Positions 31,733 to 43,867 of a stretch of 64,000 nt of DNA are shown one piece after another. Origin of the DNA: Neocallimastix lanati (nom. inval.) (Eukaryota; Neocallimastigomycota; Neocallimastigomycetes; Neocallimastigales; Neocallimastigaceae). A program made the translations under genes and the position numbers. The first letter of the stretch is position 1. Each line of letters starts with the position of its first letter. The DNA lies in the NCBI GenBank assembly GCA_016946835.1, contig JACVTC010000092.1, forward strand, positions 1 to 64,000. The letters run 5' to 3'. Below the pieces are notes generated by a model. The model was not told the origin of the DNA, ran no database searches, and saw only the letters and a list, made by a program, of their open reading frames with translations.

Positions 31733-33201
31733 TTTGATAATGGTTTTTATTCTATAATAAATGCAAATAAACTGTTTATTTATTGATTAAAATTTATAAA
31801 TTTATATGAATTGATTGAAATTTGTTTATTATATATTATTTAACCTATATATGTTTTCCTATAAATTTATTATTTTTTAATATTATGATATTTAATAAAG
31901 TTATTAAAATTATTAATATTAACTTGAAGCTGCAACATAAAAATCTGATTACCTTTACCAATATGTTATATTTAAAAAAAAATGTTAGAGTTATTTCTTA
32001 TTACTATAAATTATTATTTATTATATTCTATTGAAACATGAATGTATGTATATATTTAGAATATCTTATAATTATTAAAATTAAATTTTATTAATTTAAT
32101 TTATATAATTGATTTAAATATTCCAAATATATGTTTCTTTTATAGAAATTCTGTATTACTTTTTTTAAAAAAATATATATATATATATTATTAATCCTAT
32201 GATGAATTTTTATAATTTAATTCAAAAATATATTAAAATTTGTTTTACTGAACAGTCAATACATATTTAAGAGTTGCTTAATTTATTCTAAATATAAATA
32301 ATAAATCGAATATTTATAATACATATACTTTTTTAAATATTACTAACTTATTTGATATTTAATTGAATGAATGAATATTTAAATTTTTCTACCATAATAT
32401 ATATTCATAGAATATTTATATAATAATTAATACTATGATATATTTTTACTATAATTAAACAAAATCAATTTACTTTTTTTTTTCAATTATTATATATTTT
32501 TAGAATATTATTTTAAAAAAATATATATAATGTTCTAATTAAAATAGAATCACTAATTTAATGATATATATTAAATAAAATTACTAATTTTATGATATTT
32601 AATAATAAATAATTTAACAAATTTAAATATGTCTTTTGTTTGAATTGATTTTATGATTTTTATACTAAATTTATATTACATATTAATAACAAAATAAAAT
32701 ATATCAAAATATTAATATTGGATTTTTTTAATTTTTTATATATATGAATATATTTATAAATGAAGAAAGAATGAATGAAGAAAGAATGAATCAAAAAATA
32801 TGAATATATATTGAGTTTTTAAATTAAAGTATTAAATTATTTTAAACAGATTTAAATTATAAAATTTTTATTAATAAATATAAATTTTAAACAAAACTTT
32901 TTTTAGATATTTTAATAATTAAAAAATTTTATTTAATAATAGTATCTTATTACTTTAATATTAACATTTGAAAAAAAAAAAAAAAAAAAATAGAAAAGGA
33001 AAGTTGCTATTAAAAGTATTTTTTTTTTTTTTCAAACTTTTACACAAAATAATTAATAATATAAAGTTTCTAAAAGAAATAAAAAAATATATATATATAC
33101 TAGTTTATATTAAATTATATTTAATTATATAAAAAATGTATTAAACAATTATATTTAATTATATTTAATGATATTTTAATTTTAATTTCTATTTAAATTT
33201 G

Positions 33202-33233
<32 letters not shown>

Positions 33234-34504
33234 ATATATATTTAAATTAATAAATATAAAGAAAAAATCATTACTTTTTTATGGTTATTAATACATTTAT
33301 GTAAAGTATTCTATCTTATATAATTTTTTAAATCTAACTATGATTAATAGGCAATAAGAATATAAAGAATATATATAAATTTTACATACCCATCTCTCTT
33401 AAATGAATTTCTAATTTATAATAAATGTTATATTTTTTAACACATAAAAGTTTAAATAATCTACTTTACTATTTTAATAATAATCATTTAACCCATAGAA
33501 TTTAATTGAAAAGCTAAATTTATTTTAATTTATTTCTTATTTATTTAATTAATTATTTATTTATTATCCATTTATTTATATATTGATTAAATTAATTAAA
33601 TTTTTAATTAATCCTAATTGTATTTATTGTATTTTTAATTTATATAATGAATATTAATTTTTAATATAAATATAATTTCAGTATATTTCATCATATATAT
33701 AAAAAAGTATTACAATTTAATAAAATTTAATTCTACATATATGGATTGGTTTTTTATTTAATTCTGACCATAGTTTTTTTTATTAATGCTTCCTATTATA
33801 TTTTGAAATTTATTTTGTCCTGCATATGAATAAGGTGTAATAAAGGAAAGTTTAGTTTAAAAAAGAATATTTTTTTTTTTTTGATAGTTACAATATCCAT
33901 AAAATAAAAAAAGCCTATTTAAGTTCGAACAAATAATAAGTAAAAAGGTACTATGTAAAAAAAAAAAAATAACTGAAATGTTAAATGATAAAAATATATA
34001 TATCATAAATTTGGATTTATATGTTTTTTATTTATTAGATATAATCAAATATTTAAGAAATAATGATTCATGGATATTAATTATTATTAATAAAAATATT
34101 TTTAATTATATTTTTTTGACATTAATTAAATTTAATAATTGTATAAAGTTTTTATTGTTATGACATTTACCTTATTTACAAATTTATATATATACAATAT
34201 CAATAATATAAAATAGATACTGTACAATATAAATTTGAATGTATTATATTCATTAATCATTATTCTTATCTATAGGAAAACAAAGTTTTTTTCAACTTTA
34301 ATATTATGTATTGAGTTTATAATTTGTAAATTTTTTTAGTTTATCTAATTAAGCTTTTTCAAGCACCTTTTTACTATAAAAAAATAAACTTTTAATCTTT
34401 CTTCTATTAATTAATAATTAATTAAATTCTTTAATATTATTTAAAGGAAGAGAATATAAATTTATTGGATAATATTAATATTTAAAATTTTTTTTTTTAA
34501 ATCA
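31733..34504. other. A/T-rich intergenic region
   Basis: About 2.8 kb without a convincing gene. It contains TA microsatellites (near 33200-33240), poly-A/T runs (near 32970, 33020, 33870, 33960) and only short low-complexity frames. The promoter of the Sel1-repeat gene should lie next to 31733, but no motif stands out. Confidence 0.7.
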
Positions 34505-34509
34505 TAAAA

Positions 34510-34833
34510 TGTTAAAAATAAAGTTTAATATTTTAATTAAGTCTTGTATAATTAAGATTTACTTATTTATTAAATTAAATATGTTTTTCATTATTTTGTA
34601 TAATGTAAAATATTATGAGGCGTATTAATGATGTACATCATATATTTACAATTATAACTAATATAGTTAAATTAAATTTTATTAATGTATATACATTTAA
34701 GGATTATGATAATTAATCCTATAATCAAATATTACTAAAAATACATAGTTATTAAAATAATAATAAAATTATAATAAAATAAATAAAGTGATCACATAAT
34801 AAAAACTAAACAAAAATAACATATATTTTAAAA
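34510..34833 (+). repeat. 5' LTR of Copia-1
   Basis: It starts TGTTAAAAATAAAG and is repeated at 46504. The copies appear to differ by about one base (ACATAGTTATT against ACATAATTATT). Identity runs 12 bp past a canonical AATAACA end, so the LTR may end at 34821 or, by identity, at 34833. Confidence 0.85.
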
Positions 34834-34970
34834 GATTAAGAGTCTCAGTTAGCTCTAGTTAGTTTATAAACATCAATAATAATTTATATTCCAACAATAA
34901 AAAAAAATAAAAGTAAATTGAAATTTCAAGATTCCGAAATTTATTTTAATTAAATCTTAGTTATTCAATA

Positions 34971-36029
34971 ATGGAAGATAGATCATTTAATATTTTAAGC
35001 AACAAAAAACTTACTGTCGAAACCTATCCTCTTTGGGCATCAGATATGGATCTAATATTAACAGCCAATGAATTAGATCAATATATCTACGAAAACAATA
35101 TGAAGAAGATCTCGAAAAACTCAGAAAATTTTGAATCTTCAAAGGGAATTAAAATTAGAGGAACTGAGATATACTATCATAAATCAGTCACGAAAAATAT
35201 GATAGTTGGTGACAGCAAAGCAAAAAGATACATCAGTATGAATTTAGAAAATGAAATAAAGTTAAGTATTGACTTCAAAAACAGTTCCGCATATGAAATA
35301 TGGGAGTTATTGAAAAAGACTTTTACTAAAGGTAAAGAGGAAATGAAATTACAACTAAATGAAAAATTAGAGAATATGACCTATGATAAATCTTCAGACA
35401 TAGGAATATTCATAGCCAACATGGAAGTCACATTTAATAAATTAGAAGAATTAGGTGATAAAGTCAGTGATGAAAGAAAATTCAACTATTTATATAATGC
35501 TCTTCCATCAGACATTACCCAATTAACAAATATGTTAGGTTTTCAAAATGATTGGAATAGATGTTGCGATATGTTAAAAACATCAATTCCAAAGATAAAG
35601 TTCTTAAATAGCTTAAGAATTAAGCAAGAGAAAACAAAAGCATTTAGTAGTGAAACAAAAACAATAGAAAGTGTCAAAAGATATAAACAAAATAGAAATC
35701 TTAGCAAGAAAAATAGGAAAAATATAAAGTGCCACAATTGTGGCGGATTTGGCCATATATCACGTGAGTGCCTCAAGAATGGAAGAATTCATGGAGGTGT
35801 AGTGTACGATAAATATGGTAAAAGACACTACAAAGAGAAGAAAATGAAACACCAACAACATGCAGATAACGTAGAAGTCAATGAGCAAGAAGAAGAATCT
35901 GAAAGGTATGTAGATATATACAGTAATGCCTTAAATATGGACTATAATGATGAAAGGGAGGAAAGTCAATCCAACTGCGTAACAACAAGAATCCCAAAAA
36001 ATAAAACCAATATCAAAAATTTTCATTAA
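34971..36029 (+). CDS. gag: Gag of Copia-1
   Basis: A 352-aa protein starting at ATG 34971. It has the copia Gag (UBN2-like) organisation: PLWASDMDLILTANELDQYI near residue 20, SSAYEIWELLKKTFTKG near 105, KLNNM-type helix with FNKLEELGDKVSDERKF near 150-170, and one CCHC knuckle (CHNCGGFGHISREC) near residue 255, followed by an acidic tail. It ends at TAA 36027, just downstream of a slippery heptamer. It forms the particle and binds RNA, by family knowledge. No defect is visible. The copy at 53061 is nearly identical. Confidence 0.9.
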   Translation: MEDRSFNILSNKKLTVETYPLWASDMDLILTANELDQYIYENNMKKISKNSENFESSKGIKIRGTEIYYHKSVTKNMIVGDSKAKRYISMNLENEIKLSIDFKNSSAYEIWELLKKTFTKGKEEMKLQLNEKLENMTYDKSSDIGIFIANMEVTFNKLEELGDKVSDERKFNYLYNALPSDITQLTNMLGFQNDWNRCCDMLKTSIPKIKFLNSLRIKQEKTKAFSSETKTIESVKRYKQNRNLSKKNRKNIKCHNCGGFGHISRECLKNGRIHGGVVYDKYGKRHYKEKKMKHQQHADNVEVNEQEEESERYVDIYSNALNMDYNDEREESQSNCVTTRIPKNKTNIKNFH

Positions 36030-36184
36030 AACAATATACTAGGCAGAGCTTAAGTTATTATACTGCCAAGTATAAAAAACGTAATAATAACAAAGAAAAT
36101 AAAATTAATAAAAATAACAACAACATTACTATATGGACATTAGATTCTGGGGCGTCATACCACATGACCCATGATGAAAATAAT
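36005..36184 (+). pseudogene. pol: Copia-1 pol, 5' fragment with protease motif
   Basis: The -1 frame is open from 36005 and overlaps gag by 25 nt. It encodes a basic/Asn-rich lead and WTLDSGASYHMTHDENN, the copia protease active site (Asp-Ser-Gly near 36143). It is cut at 36184 by MULE-1 and resumes at 42004. Confidence 0.85.
36017..36073 (+). promoter_or_regulatory. -1 ribosomal frameshift signal of Copia-1
   Basis: AAATTTT (36017-36023) lies in gag phase A AAT TTT. After a 12-nt spacer that includes the gag stop, ATACT-A-GGCAG (36036-36046) pairs with CTGCC-A-AGTAT (36063-36073), ten base pairs with one A.A mismatch. The same signal is preserved in Copia-2 near 54295-54350. Confidence 0.75.
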
Positions 36185-36204
36185 GGGGAGAGCGCGTTTC
36201 GGAA
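36185..36204 (+). repeat. Left terminal inverted repeat of MULE-1
   Basis: GGGGAGAGCGCGTTTCGGAA; the shared core with the right end is GCGTTTCGGAA preceded by GGGG. Subterminal AAGCCACATG and ATGGCGTATTA also recur at MULE ends. Confidence 0.85.
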
Positions 36205-36239
36205 CCGCACGTGAATAGATATAAGCCACATGCTTTTTG

Positions 36240-37136
36240 AGATGGCGTATTATATATAAAATTTTTTATATAAATAAATAATTAAATAATAATTAAATAA
36301 ATATTTTATTTTATAATAATTTCATAATTTAATATATATTTGATAATAAAAAATAAAAATATAAAAAAATAAAAAAATAAAAAAAATAAAAAAATAAAAA
36401 AATAAAAAAAATAAAAAAATAAAAAAAATTAAAAATAAAAAAAAAATAAAAAAAATAAAAAAGATTAAAAAAATAAAATACAAAAAAAATAAAATAAAAA
36501 ATTTTCATTTTTATTTATATTTATAACTGTAATTTTTTATTATATAAATAAATAAATAAATAAATAAATAATAATTAAATAAATATTTTTTTTTATAATA
36601 AAAAAATAAAATAAAAAAAAGAAAAGATAAATATTTTTTTAGTAATTTTCTTGAAATAAAATATTTTATTAGTAATTTTCTTGAAATAAAATAAAATATT
36701 TTCATATTTATTTATATTTATAACTGTAATTTTTTATTATATAAATAAATAATAATTAAATAAATATTTTATTTTATAATGAAAAAATAAAATAAAAAAA
36801 AGAAAAGATAAATATTTTTTTAGTAATTTTCTTGAAATAAAATATTTTATTAGTAATTTTCTTGAAATAAAATAAAATATTTTCATATTTATTTATATTT
36901 ATAACTGTAATTTTTTATTATATAAATAAATAATAATTAAATAAATATTTTATTTTATAATGAAAAAATAAAATAAAAAAAAAAAGATAAATATTTTTTT
37001 AATAATTTTCTTGAAATAAAATAAAATATTTTTATATTTATAATTGTAATTTTTAAAAAAAATTGAAAATACATATTAAATAAAAAATAAAAAATAAATA
37101 TTTTCATATTTATTAATATTTATATTAAAAATTTTG
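36240..37136. repeat. A/T-rich 5' region of MULE-1 with three tandem copies of a ~185-bp unit
   Basis: After A-rich simple sequence (36355-36500) a unit containing TATAACTGTAATTTTTTATT, TAAATAAATA and AGTAATTTTCTTGAAATAAA occurs three times (about 36525, 36715, 36900), the last one shorter. No gene lies here; it may contain the transposase promoter. Confidence 0.75.
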
Positions 37137-38585
37137 ATGGAGGGAAATCTAAAAATTGATATAAGTGAAACAAATCGAGGAAAAGAGCAAATAATTATAG
37201 ATCGAAAATTTAAATATAATTTTTCAAAATTAAAAAAAGATAATACAAAAATATATAGATGTACAGAATATAAAACATTAAATAAATGTAAGTCTTTTAT
37301 TATTTTAAATGATAATAAAGAGGTTTTAAATTATGATTCTTCACATAATCATCCTGGTAATGAAATTAATGCATCCAAATCATTAATAAAACATAAAATT
37401 AAAGATGAAATAAAAAAAAGTTTGATTCCTTCTGATATAAAATCAAAACGCATATTTGATAAAATTTCTCAAGAAATAGGATATATATGCCCTGAATATA
37501 AAACAATTAAATCCCAAATAACAAGATATAAAAACAAACAATTATTTCCTAATGTAAAAACATTTGATGAAGTTCCTAATGTATCTGAATATTATAAAAC
37601 AATAAGAGGTGAATACTTTATGATATTCAAAAATTCTAATATAATAATTTTTCAATCACCATTCCAAGCAAAATTATTTATGGAGAATAAACATATATTT
37701 GCTGATGGTACATTTTTAATAGCTCCAACTAATAGTTATCAAGTATTCATTACCAGAACTTATGTTACAGAATTAAATTGTTTTTACACTACTTCCATGT
37801 CAATATTAAAAAACAAAGAACAAACAACTTACGAAATATTATTTAATGAAATAAAAAAAAATATAATTAAATATAATGCAAATATTAATTTCTCAGAAAA
37901 AATTTTTCATTGTGATTTTGAAAAAGGAATATCTAATGCAGTGGAAAATATTTTTCCCAATATAAATATTAAATATTGTTTTTGGTATTATAAAAGATTA
38001 TTAATGACAAAAAAAAATAAATTATGTTACAAGGAAGTGAAAGATCATAATATTTTAAATACTTATTATAAAGCGATTTCTAATTTATGTTTTATTAATA
38101 TTGAATACATACCTGATATTTTTAATAAAATTAAAAATACATGCATGAGATATAAATCTACCTGTTCCCAATTTTTGAATTTTTTAGATTATTTTGAGAA
38201 AACATTTCTAAATATCTATAATATAAAATATTGGAATTATTACAATAATATAGACCACATAACAAATAATGCTTCAGAATCTTATAACAGTTATTTAAAA
38301 AATTTATTTGTAAAAAAGCCTTCATTTTATAAATTAATATATACAATACAATTTGAAGAATCCATATCTTACTATGATTACCATATGAGAATTAAAGGAA
38401 TTTGGAGAAAAAAGAGCAGAATATCAGAAAGGGTCGATGACATTAATATTTTAGTTGAATATTATAAAAATATGGAAGCCGAATTAAAAAATATTGGATG
38501 TAGTAAAAATGATATCATCGAAAATTGGTTTAATTGTTTAATTAGATTGAATAATGAAATCATTAATTTTAATAAAACAAAATAA
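37137..38585 (+). CDS. MULE transposase with FLYWCH-like zinc finger
   Basis: A 482-aa protein. ATG 37137 is preferred; the preceding in-frame codon is TTG. The N-terminus has a WRKY/FLYWCH-like C2H2 finger (YRCTEYKTLNKCKSF, then DSSHNHPG) at about residues 40-80. The DDE domain follows: FADGTF (first Asp, codon 37704), HCDFEKGISNAVENIFP (second Asp, 37914), and NNASESYNSYL (Glu, 38276), with the usual MULE spacing. A basic C-terminus (GIWRKKSR) and a coiled-looking tail complete it. It is open and lies between intact TIRs, so MULE-1 could be autonomous. A decayed relative is at 21241. Confidence 0.9.
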   Translation: MEGNLKIDISETNRGKEQIIIDRKFKYNFSKLKKDNTKIYRCTEYKTLNKCKSFIILNDNKEVLNYDSSHNHPGNEINASKSLIKHKIKDEIKKSLIPSDIKSKRIFDKISQEIGYICPEYKTIKSQITRYKNKQLFPNVKTFDEVPNVSEYYKTIRGEYFMIFKNSNIIIFQSPFQAKLFMENKHIFADGTFLIAPTNSYQVFITRTYVTELNCFYTTSMSILKNKEQTTYEILFNEIKKNIIKYNANINFSEKIFHCDFEKGISNAVENIFPNINIKYCFWYYKRLLMTKKNKLCYKEVKDHNILNTYYKAISNLCFINIEYIPDIFNKIKNTCMRYKSTCSQFLNFLDYFEKTFLNIYNIKYWNYYNNIDHITNNASESYNSYLKNLFVKKPSFYKLIYTIQFEESISYYDYHMRIKGIWRKKSRISERVDDINILVEYYKNMEAELKNIGCSKNDIIENWFNCLIRLNNEIINFNKTK

Positions 38586-39435
38586 AAATAATTATTAAAA
38601 TCCTTTCAAAATCATAATTACAATTAATTGAAAATTAAATTTTTTTATTTAATAAGAAATTCAATATTTAAATTTATTTAATATTTATTGATAGGGTTAG
38701 CTTAAAAATATTAAAAAAAATTTTTTTTATAAATTTATTTTAAATATTTTTTACTTAATTAAATATTATTAAATAAAATTAAAAGATGTCTTTATTATTA
38801 TATATTAGTATTATAAAATATTAAAAATATGAATGTATTGCATTTCTCATTATTTTTATTTTATATTGTAGTAAATTAATAAATAAATAAATAATTTTTA
38901 TAAAATAAACCAATTATTAAATTAATATATTTTTTAAAAATATATTTAATGTATATTTCATATTTTTAATAAATATTCAAATATACATTTTAAATATATA
39001 TAATGATATTTAAGTATTATAATACTTATAAAAGAAAATAATTAATATTTTAAATTATTTCTATCAGGCTTTCTAAAAAAACTTTACTATTTGTAAAAAT
39101 AGTAATGCTCTTTTTGTTAGTTTATTAGATTTGTATAATATAAATATCTAAAATAATTTATTTATTATTTAATAGAAATTTATGTTTAAAAATGTTATTG
39201 TTATTATTACTATTACTAAAAAAAGTTTTAATTTAATATTTATAATTAAATTTTCAAATAATCTTTCCTTATCAAGTTAAATATAATGCTCCTGAGTAAA
39301 AAAGATTTTCGTATTATATAAAATTTATTTAAAATATTAGATAAAAAAATATTAAAAAGGAAATAAGAATTTTAAAAAGAATATTTAAAAATAAAATGAA
39401 AAAAATATAGAATGTAATAATATAGAAGTATAAGT
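38586..39435. other. A/T-rich 3' flank of the MULE transposase
   Basis: No further gene is visible. The region is simple A/T-rich DNA before the satellite array. Confidence 0.7.
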
Positions 39436-40400
39436 ATATAAAATAAAATAAAATAAAATAAATAGTTGAAATATAAATATAAAGTACAAATTGAATAAAA
39501 TAAAATAAATAGTTGAAATATAAATATGAAATACAGAATGAATAAAATAAAATAAATAGTTGAAATATAAATATGAAGTACAGATTGAATAAAATAAAAT
39601 AAAATATATAGTTGAAATATAAATATAAAGTACAGATTGAATAAAATAAAATAAATAGTTGAAATATAAATATGAAGTACAGAATGAATAAAATAAAATA
39701 AATAGTTGAAATATAAATATAAAGTACAGGATGAATAAAATAAAATAAATAGTTGAAATATAAATATGAAGTACAGATTGAATAAAATAAAATAAATAGT
39801 TGAAATATAAATATGAAGTACAGAATGAATAAAATAAAATAAATAGTTGAAATATAAATATAAAGTACAGGATGAATAAAATAAAATAAATAGTTGAAAT
39901 ATAAATATGAAGTACAGATTGAATAAAATAAAATAAATAGTTGAAATATAAATATGAAGTACAGAATGAATAAAATAAAATAAATAGTTGAAATATAAAT
40001 ATAAAGTACAGATTGAATAAAATAAAATAAATAGTTGAAATATAAATATGAAGTACAGAATGAATAAAATAAAATAAATAGTTGAAATATAAATATAAAG
40101 TACAGGATGAATAAAATAAAATTAATAGTTGAAATATAAATATAAAGTACAGATTGAATAAAATAAAATAAAATAAATAGTTGAAATAAAAATATGAAGT
40201 ACAGATTGAATAAAATAAAATAAATAGTTGAAATATAAATATAAAGTACAGGATGAATAAAATAAAATTAATAGTTGAAATATAAATATAAAGTACAAAT
40301 TGAATAAAATAAAATAAATAGTTGAAATATAAATATGAAATACAGAATGAATAAAATAAAATAAATAGTTGAAATATAAATATGAAGTACAGATTGAATA
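39436..40400 (+). repeat. 47-bp satellite with trimeric higher-order pattern
   Basis: About twenty units of roughly 47 bp, each AATAAAATAAAATAAATAG plus TTGAAATATAAATAT plus a variable end (GAAGTACAGATTG, GAAGTACAGAATG or AAAGTACAGGATG). From about 39672 to 39960 the three end types repeat in a fixed order. A triplet seen at the start (39480-39575) recurs at 40287-40385. Confidence 0.88.
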
Positions 40401-41500
40401 AAATAAAATAAAATAAAATAAAATAAAATAAAATAAAATAAAATAAAATAAAATAAAATAAAATAAAATAAAATAAAATAAAATAAAATAAAATAAAATA
40501 AAATAAAATGAATAAATATTGAAATATAAATATGAAGTACAGATTGAATAAAATAAAATAAAATAAAATAAAATAAAATAAAATAAAATAAAATAAAATA
40601 AAATAAAATAAAATAAAATAAAATAAAATAAAATAAAATAAAATAAAATAAAATAAAATAAAATAAAATAAAATAAAATAAAATAAAATAAAATAAAATA
40701 AAATAAAAGAAATAAAATAAAATAAAATAAAATAAAATAAAATAAAATAAAATAAAAGAAATAAAATAAAATAAATAGTGAAGTAATATTAAAGAATAAA
40801 GTATTAATAAAAATAAAATAAAATAAAATAAATAGTGAAGTAATATTAAAGAATAAAGTATTAATAAAAATAAAATAAAATAAAATAAAATAAAAGAAAT
40901 AAAATAAAATAAATAGTGAAGTAATATAAAGGAATAAAGTATTAATAAAAATAAAATAAAATAAAATAAAATAAAATAAAATAAAATAAAATAAAATAAA
41001 ATAAAATAAAATAAAATAAAATAAATAGTTGAAATATAAATATAAAGTACAGATTGAATAAAATAAAATGAAATAAAATAAAATAAAATAAAATAAAATA
41101 AATAGTTGAAATATAAATATAAAGTACAGATTGAATAAAACAAAATAAAATAAAATAAAATAAAATAAAATAAAATAAAATAAAATAAAATAAAATAAAA
41201 TAAAATAAAATAAAATAAAATAGTGAAGTAATATAAAGGAATAAAGTATTAATAAAAATAAAATAAAATAAAATAAAATAAAATAAAATAAAAAAATTAT
41301 TTGAATTATAATAAAAATACAAGTATTAATAAAAATAAAATAAAATAAAACAAAATAAATATTTGAATTATAATAAAAATACAAGTACTAATAAAATAAA
41401 ATAAATATGTGAATTATAATAAATTGCAAGTATCAATCGAAATAAAATAAAATAAAATAAAATAAAATAAATATGCAGTGAAATAATAATATATAATATG
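40401..41500 (+). repeat. (TAAAA)n array in MULE-1
   Basis: Long pentamer runs are interrupted by short spacers such as TAGTGAAGTAATATTAAAG and ACAGATTGAATAAAA. Long open frames read on the minus strand here (40122-41384) are only the Tyr-Phe-Ile-Leu translation of the pentamer and are not genes. Confidence 0.9.
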
Positions 41501-41974
41501 ATAAAATAAAATAAATAAGATATTGATATGAAATTAATATAAAAACTGAATTTAGCAACAAATAAATTATATAATAAATAAATGATATAGCATATTCATA
41601 TATATTAACATGAATTTTATTATAATTTTTACAGTATTTTAAATTAATGTAAATTATTATATTTCCATATAATAAACAAACTTTATAATTAGAAAATAGT
41701 ATAAAAAGAAATATTATTAAATATTATTATTAAATAATTAAATGAATAAATTAATAAATAAATAAAAATTTTCAGAATATGGCGAATGTAAATCATTATT
41801 TTTTTTGAAATATATCACATTTTAAATATTTTTAATAATTATTTTTTCAAAGAAATTATATGTGCCATTTTATTTTAATATTTAAATATTATATTCATAA
41901 ATAAAAATTTATAAAAAAAATAATATAAGCCACATTCCGAAATGAAAATTTATGTAAAAATATTTAAAGCCACA

Positions 41975-41994
41975 TTCCGAAACGCACCACCCCC
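41975..41994 (-). repeat. Right terminal inverted repeat of MULE-1
   Basis: TTCCGAAACGCACCACCCCC, the inverted partner of 36185-36204. A second ATTCCGAAA motif with AAGCCACATT lies about 45 bp further in, so the end carries two copies of the subterminal motif. Confidence 0.85.
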
Positions 41995-42003
41995 GAAAAT
42001 AAT

Positions 42004-43821
42004 TTAGTGAATACACGTGATTTTCATATAACTATATATTTTGCTAATGGAGGAATGGTAAAATCCAAAAGTATTGGTAATTATATTGGTTTAATTAACA
42101 ATCATAAAATTATTTTGAATGATGTTATATATGTGCCATCCTTTAAAAGAAGTCTAATTTCTATAGATCATTTAAGTAAAGATAATTATAAAACTGTATT
42201 TTGTAAAAATAAGTATGATAATAAAAACTGTGCCATCTTATATAATGATAATGGAAAACGAATTTATACATCATACGCTAACAATTCAAAAGTTTACAAA
42301 ATACTAACTAGTAAAAATAATATAAATAATAATTCAAATAATGTTGTATGTTATAATATACAAAATGCTATAAACGATTCTAATATGGATTTATGGCATA
42401 GAAGAATGGGTCATTTTAATATTGACTCTATTAAAGATAAATTAAATAAAATATATATAAAACACAAATGCAAAATTTGTTCTTGTTCAAAATTAAAAAA
42501 CCTCCCCTATAAACCATCCACCAACCATATGACAAAACCATTTGAACTTATTCATATGGACTTAGTGTTCGTTCCCGATTATTCTATTTACGGGAATAAA
42601 TATTTTTTATCTATTCTTGACGATTATTCAAGATATAGTTGGGTCCTCTTCATAAAGAGAAAAAGTGATACATTTAAAACCTTTATTATATGGTACAATC
42701 AAATCAAAAACTTATTTGATAATTGTAATATTAAATATATTAAAACTGATAACGGTACAGAATTCTTTAACAATAATTTCAACGAATTCTACGAAAGAAC
42801 AGGAATAATACATGAGCATACTATTGCTCATAATCCACAACAAAATGGTAGGGTGGAAAGACTTCATGGGACACTAATATCTAATGGTGATGCTATGCTT
42901 AATGATGCAAAGTTAAACCATAAATTTTGGGAAGATGCTGTATCCACAGCAAATTATATACACAACAGACTGCCACATAAAGGCAACAATAACAAAGTAC
43001 CATATGAAATCTTGTTTAAAAGTAAAGTTGACTACAATAAATTTAGAGTCTTTGGTTGTCGTGTATATTTTTACGTTCCAAAACAATTTAGGAAGAAGTT
43101 TTGCAATACAACTCTCCCTGGTATCTTTCTCGGATACGATGAAATAAACCATACCGCTTACAAAATATATGATATTAAAAATAACAAAATAATTCTAGCT
43201 CGCACTGTAGAGTTTCTTGAGGATGAACCTGCAAATTTAAGTGCTCCTCTATCATCACCGGATAATATAAATTTTACTAATTATTATGAAGATGAAGAGA
43301 TAGACTATATGAATAGTGATGATAATGGAAATAATATAAATGATGAGAATAATGAACACAATATAATTTATAATATAAACAATAATAATAATGACAATAA
43401 TAATAATAATAATACCAAAATTAACGAAATTAATAATTTAATCAATGAACATAACTATAATAATATATATCGTCCAAATAATAATAATTTTATTAATATG
43501 GATCAAAATCAAAATAATTTAATTTTACAAAATCAAAATAATATTATTGGACCTCCACAACATAACAATAATTTTGAAGATAACAATAATAAAAATTTTT
43601 CAATTCCTAATTTAAACAACCAATTAAATAATTTAAATTATAAATTTAATGATCAATCATTAAATTTAGATAATAATAATAAAACTAATTCAAATGTTAT
43701 AAATTATAATTTAAATAATTTTAATCAGAAAAATATTAATTCCATTTATTTCCAAGAAGAAAATAATAAGGATTTTCATAATGGAAATAAAGAAAGATTT
43801 AATATTGATAATTTAATTGAA

Positions 43822-43867
<46 letters not shown>

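Larger units (their letters stand above)
36185..41994 (+). mobile_element. MULE-1, complete Mutator-like DNA transposon
   Basis: The insert is bounded by GAAAATAAT on both sides (36176-36184 and 41995-42003), a 9-bp target duplication typical of Mutator-like elements. Terminal inverted repeats are GGGGAGAGCGCGTTTCGGAA at the left and the complement of GGGGGTGGTGCGTTTCGGAA at the right (16 of 20 match). The uninterrupted site exists in Copia-2 (54449 region, GATGAAAATAATTTAGTG), which proves the insertion. It carries one intact transposase gene, A/T-rich flanking repeats and a satellite array. Confidence 0.93.

Noticed and set aside
33978-34163. 61-aa plus-strand frame between the Sel1 gene and Copia-1
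   Set aside because: Low-complexity Ile/Asn/Leu string typical of random A/T-rich DNA; no homology pattern.
39436-40400. CRISPR-like regular array
   Set aside because: Units are head-to-tail satellite repeats without unique spacers, in a eukaryotic transposon.
40122-41384. Long minus-strand open frames made of Tyr, Phe, Ile and Leu
   Set aside because: They are translations of the (TAAAA)n satellite, which has no stop in these frames; no protein-like complexity.
42913-43152. Antisense open frames within copia and gypsy pol genes (also 44478-44837, 45705-45944, 61971-62441)
   Set aside because: They mirror conserved pol codons on the other strand and show no independent features.
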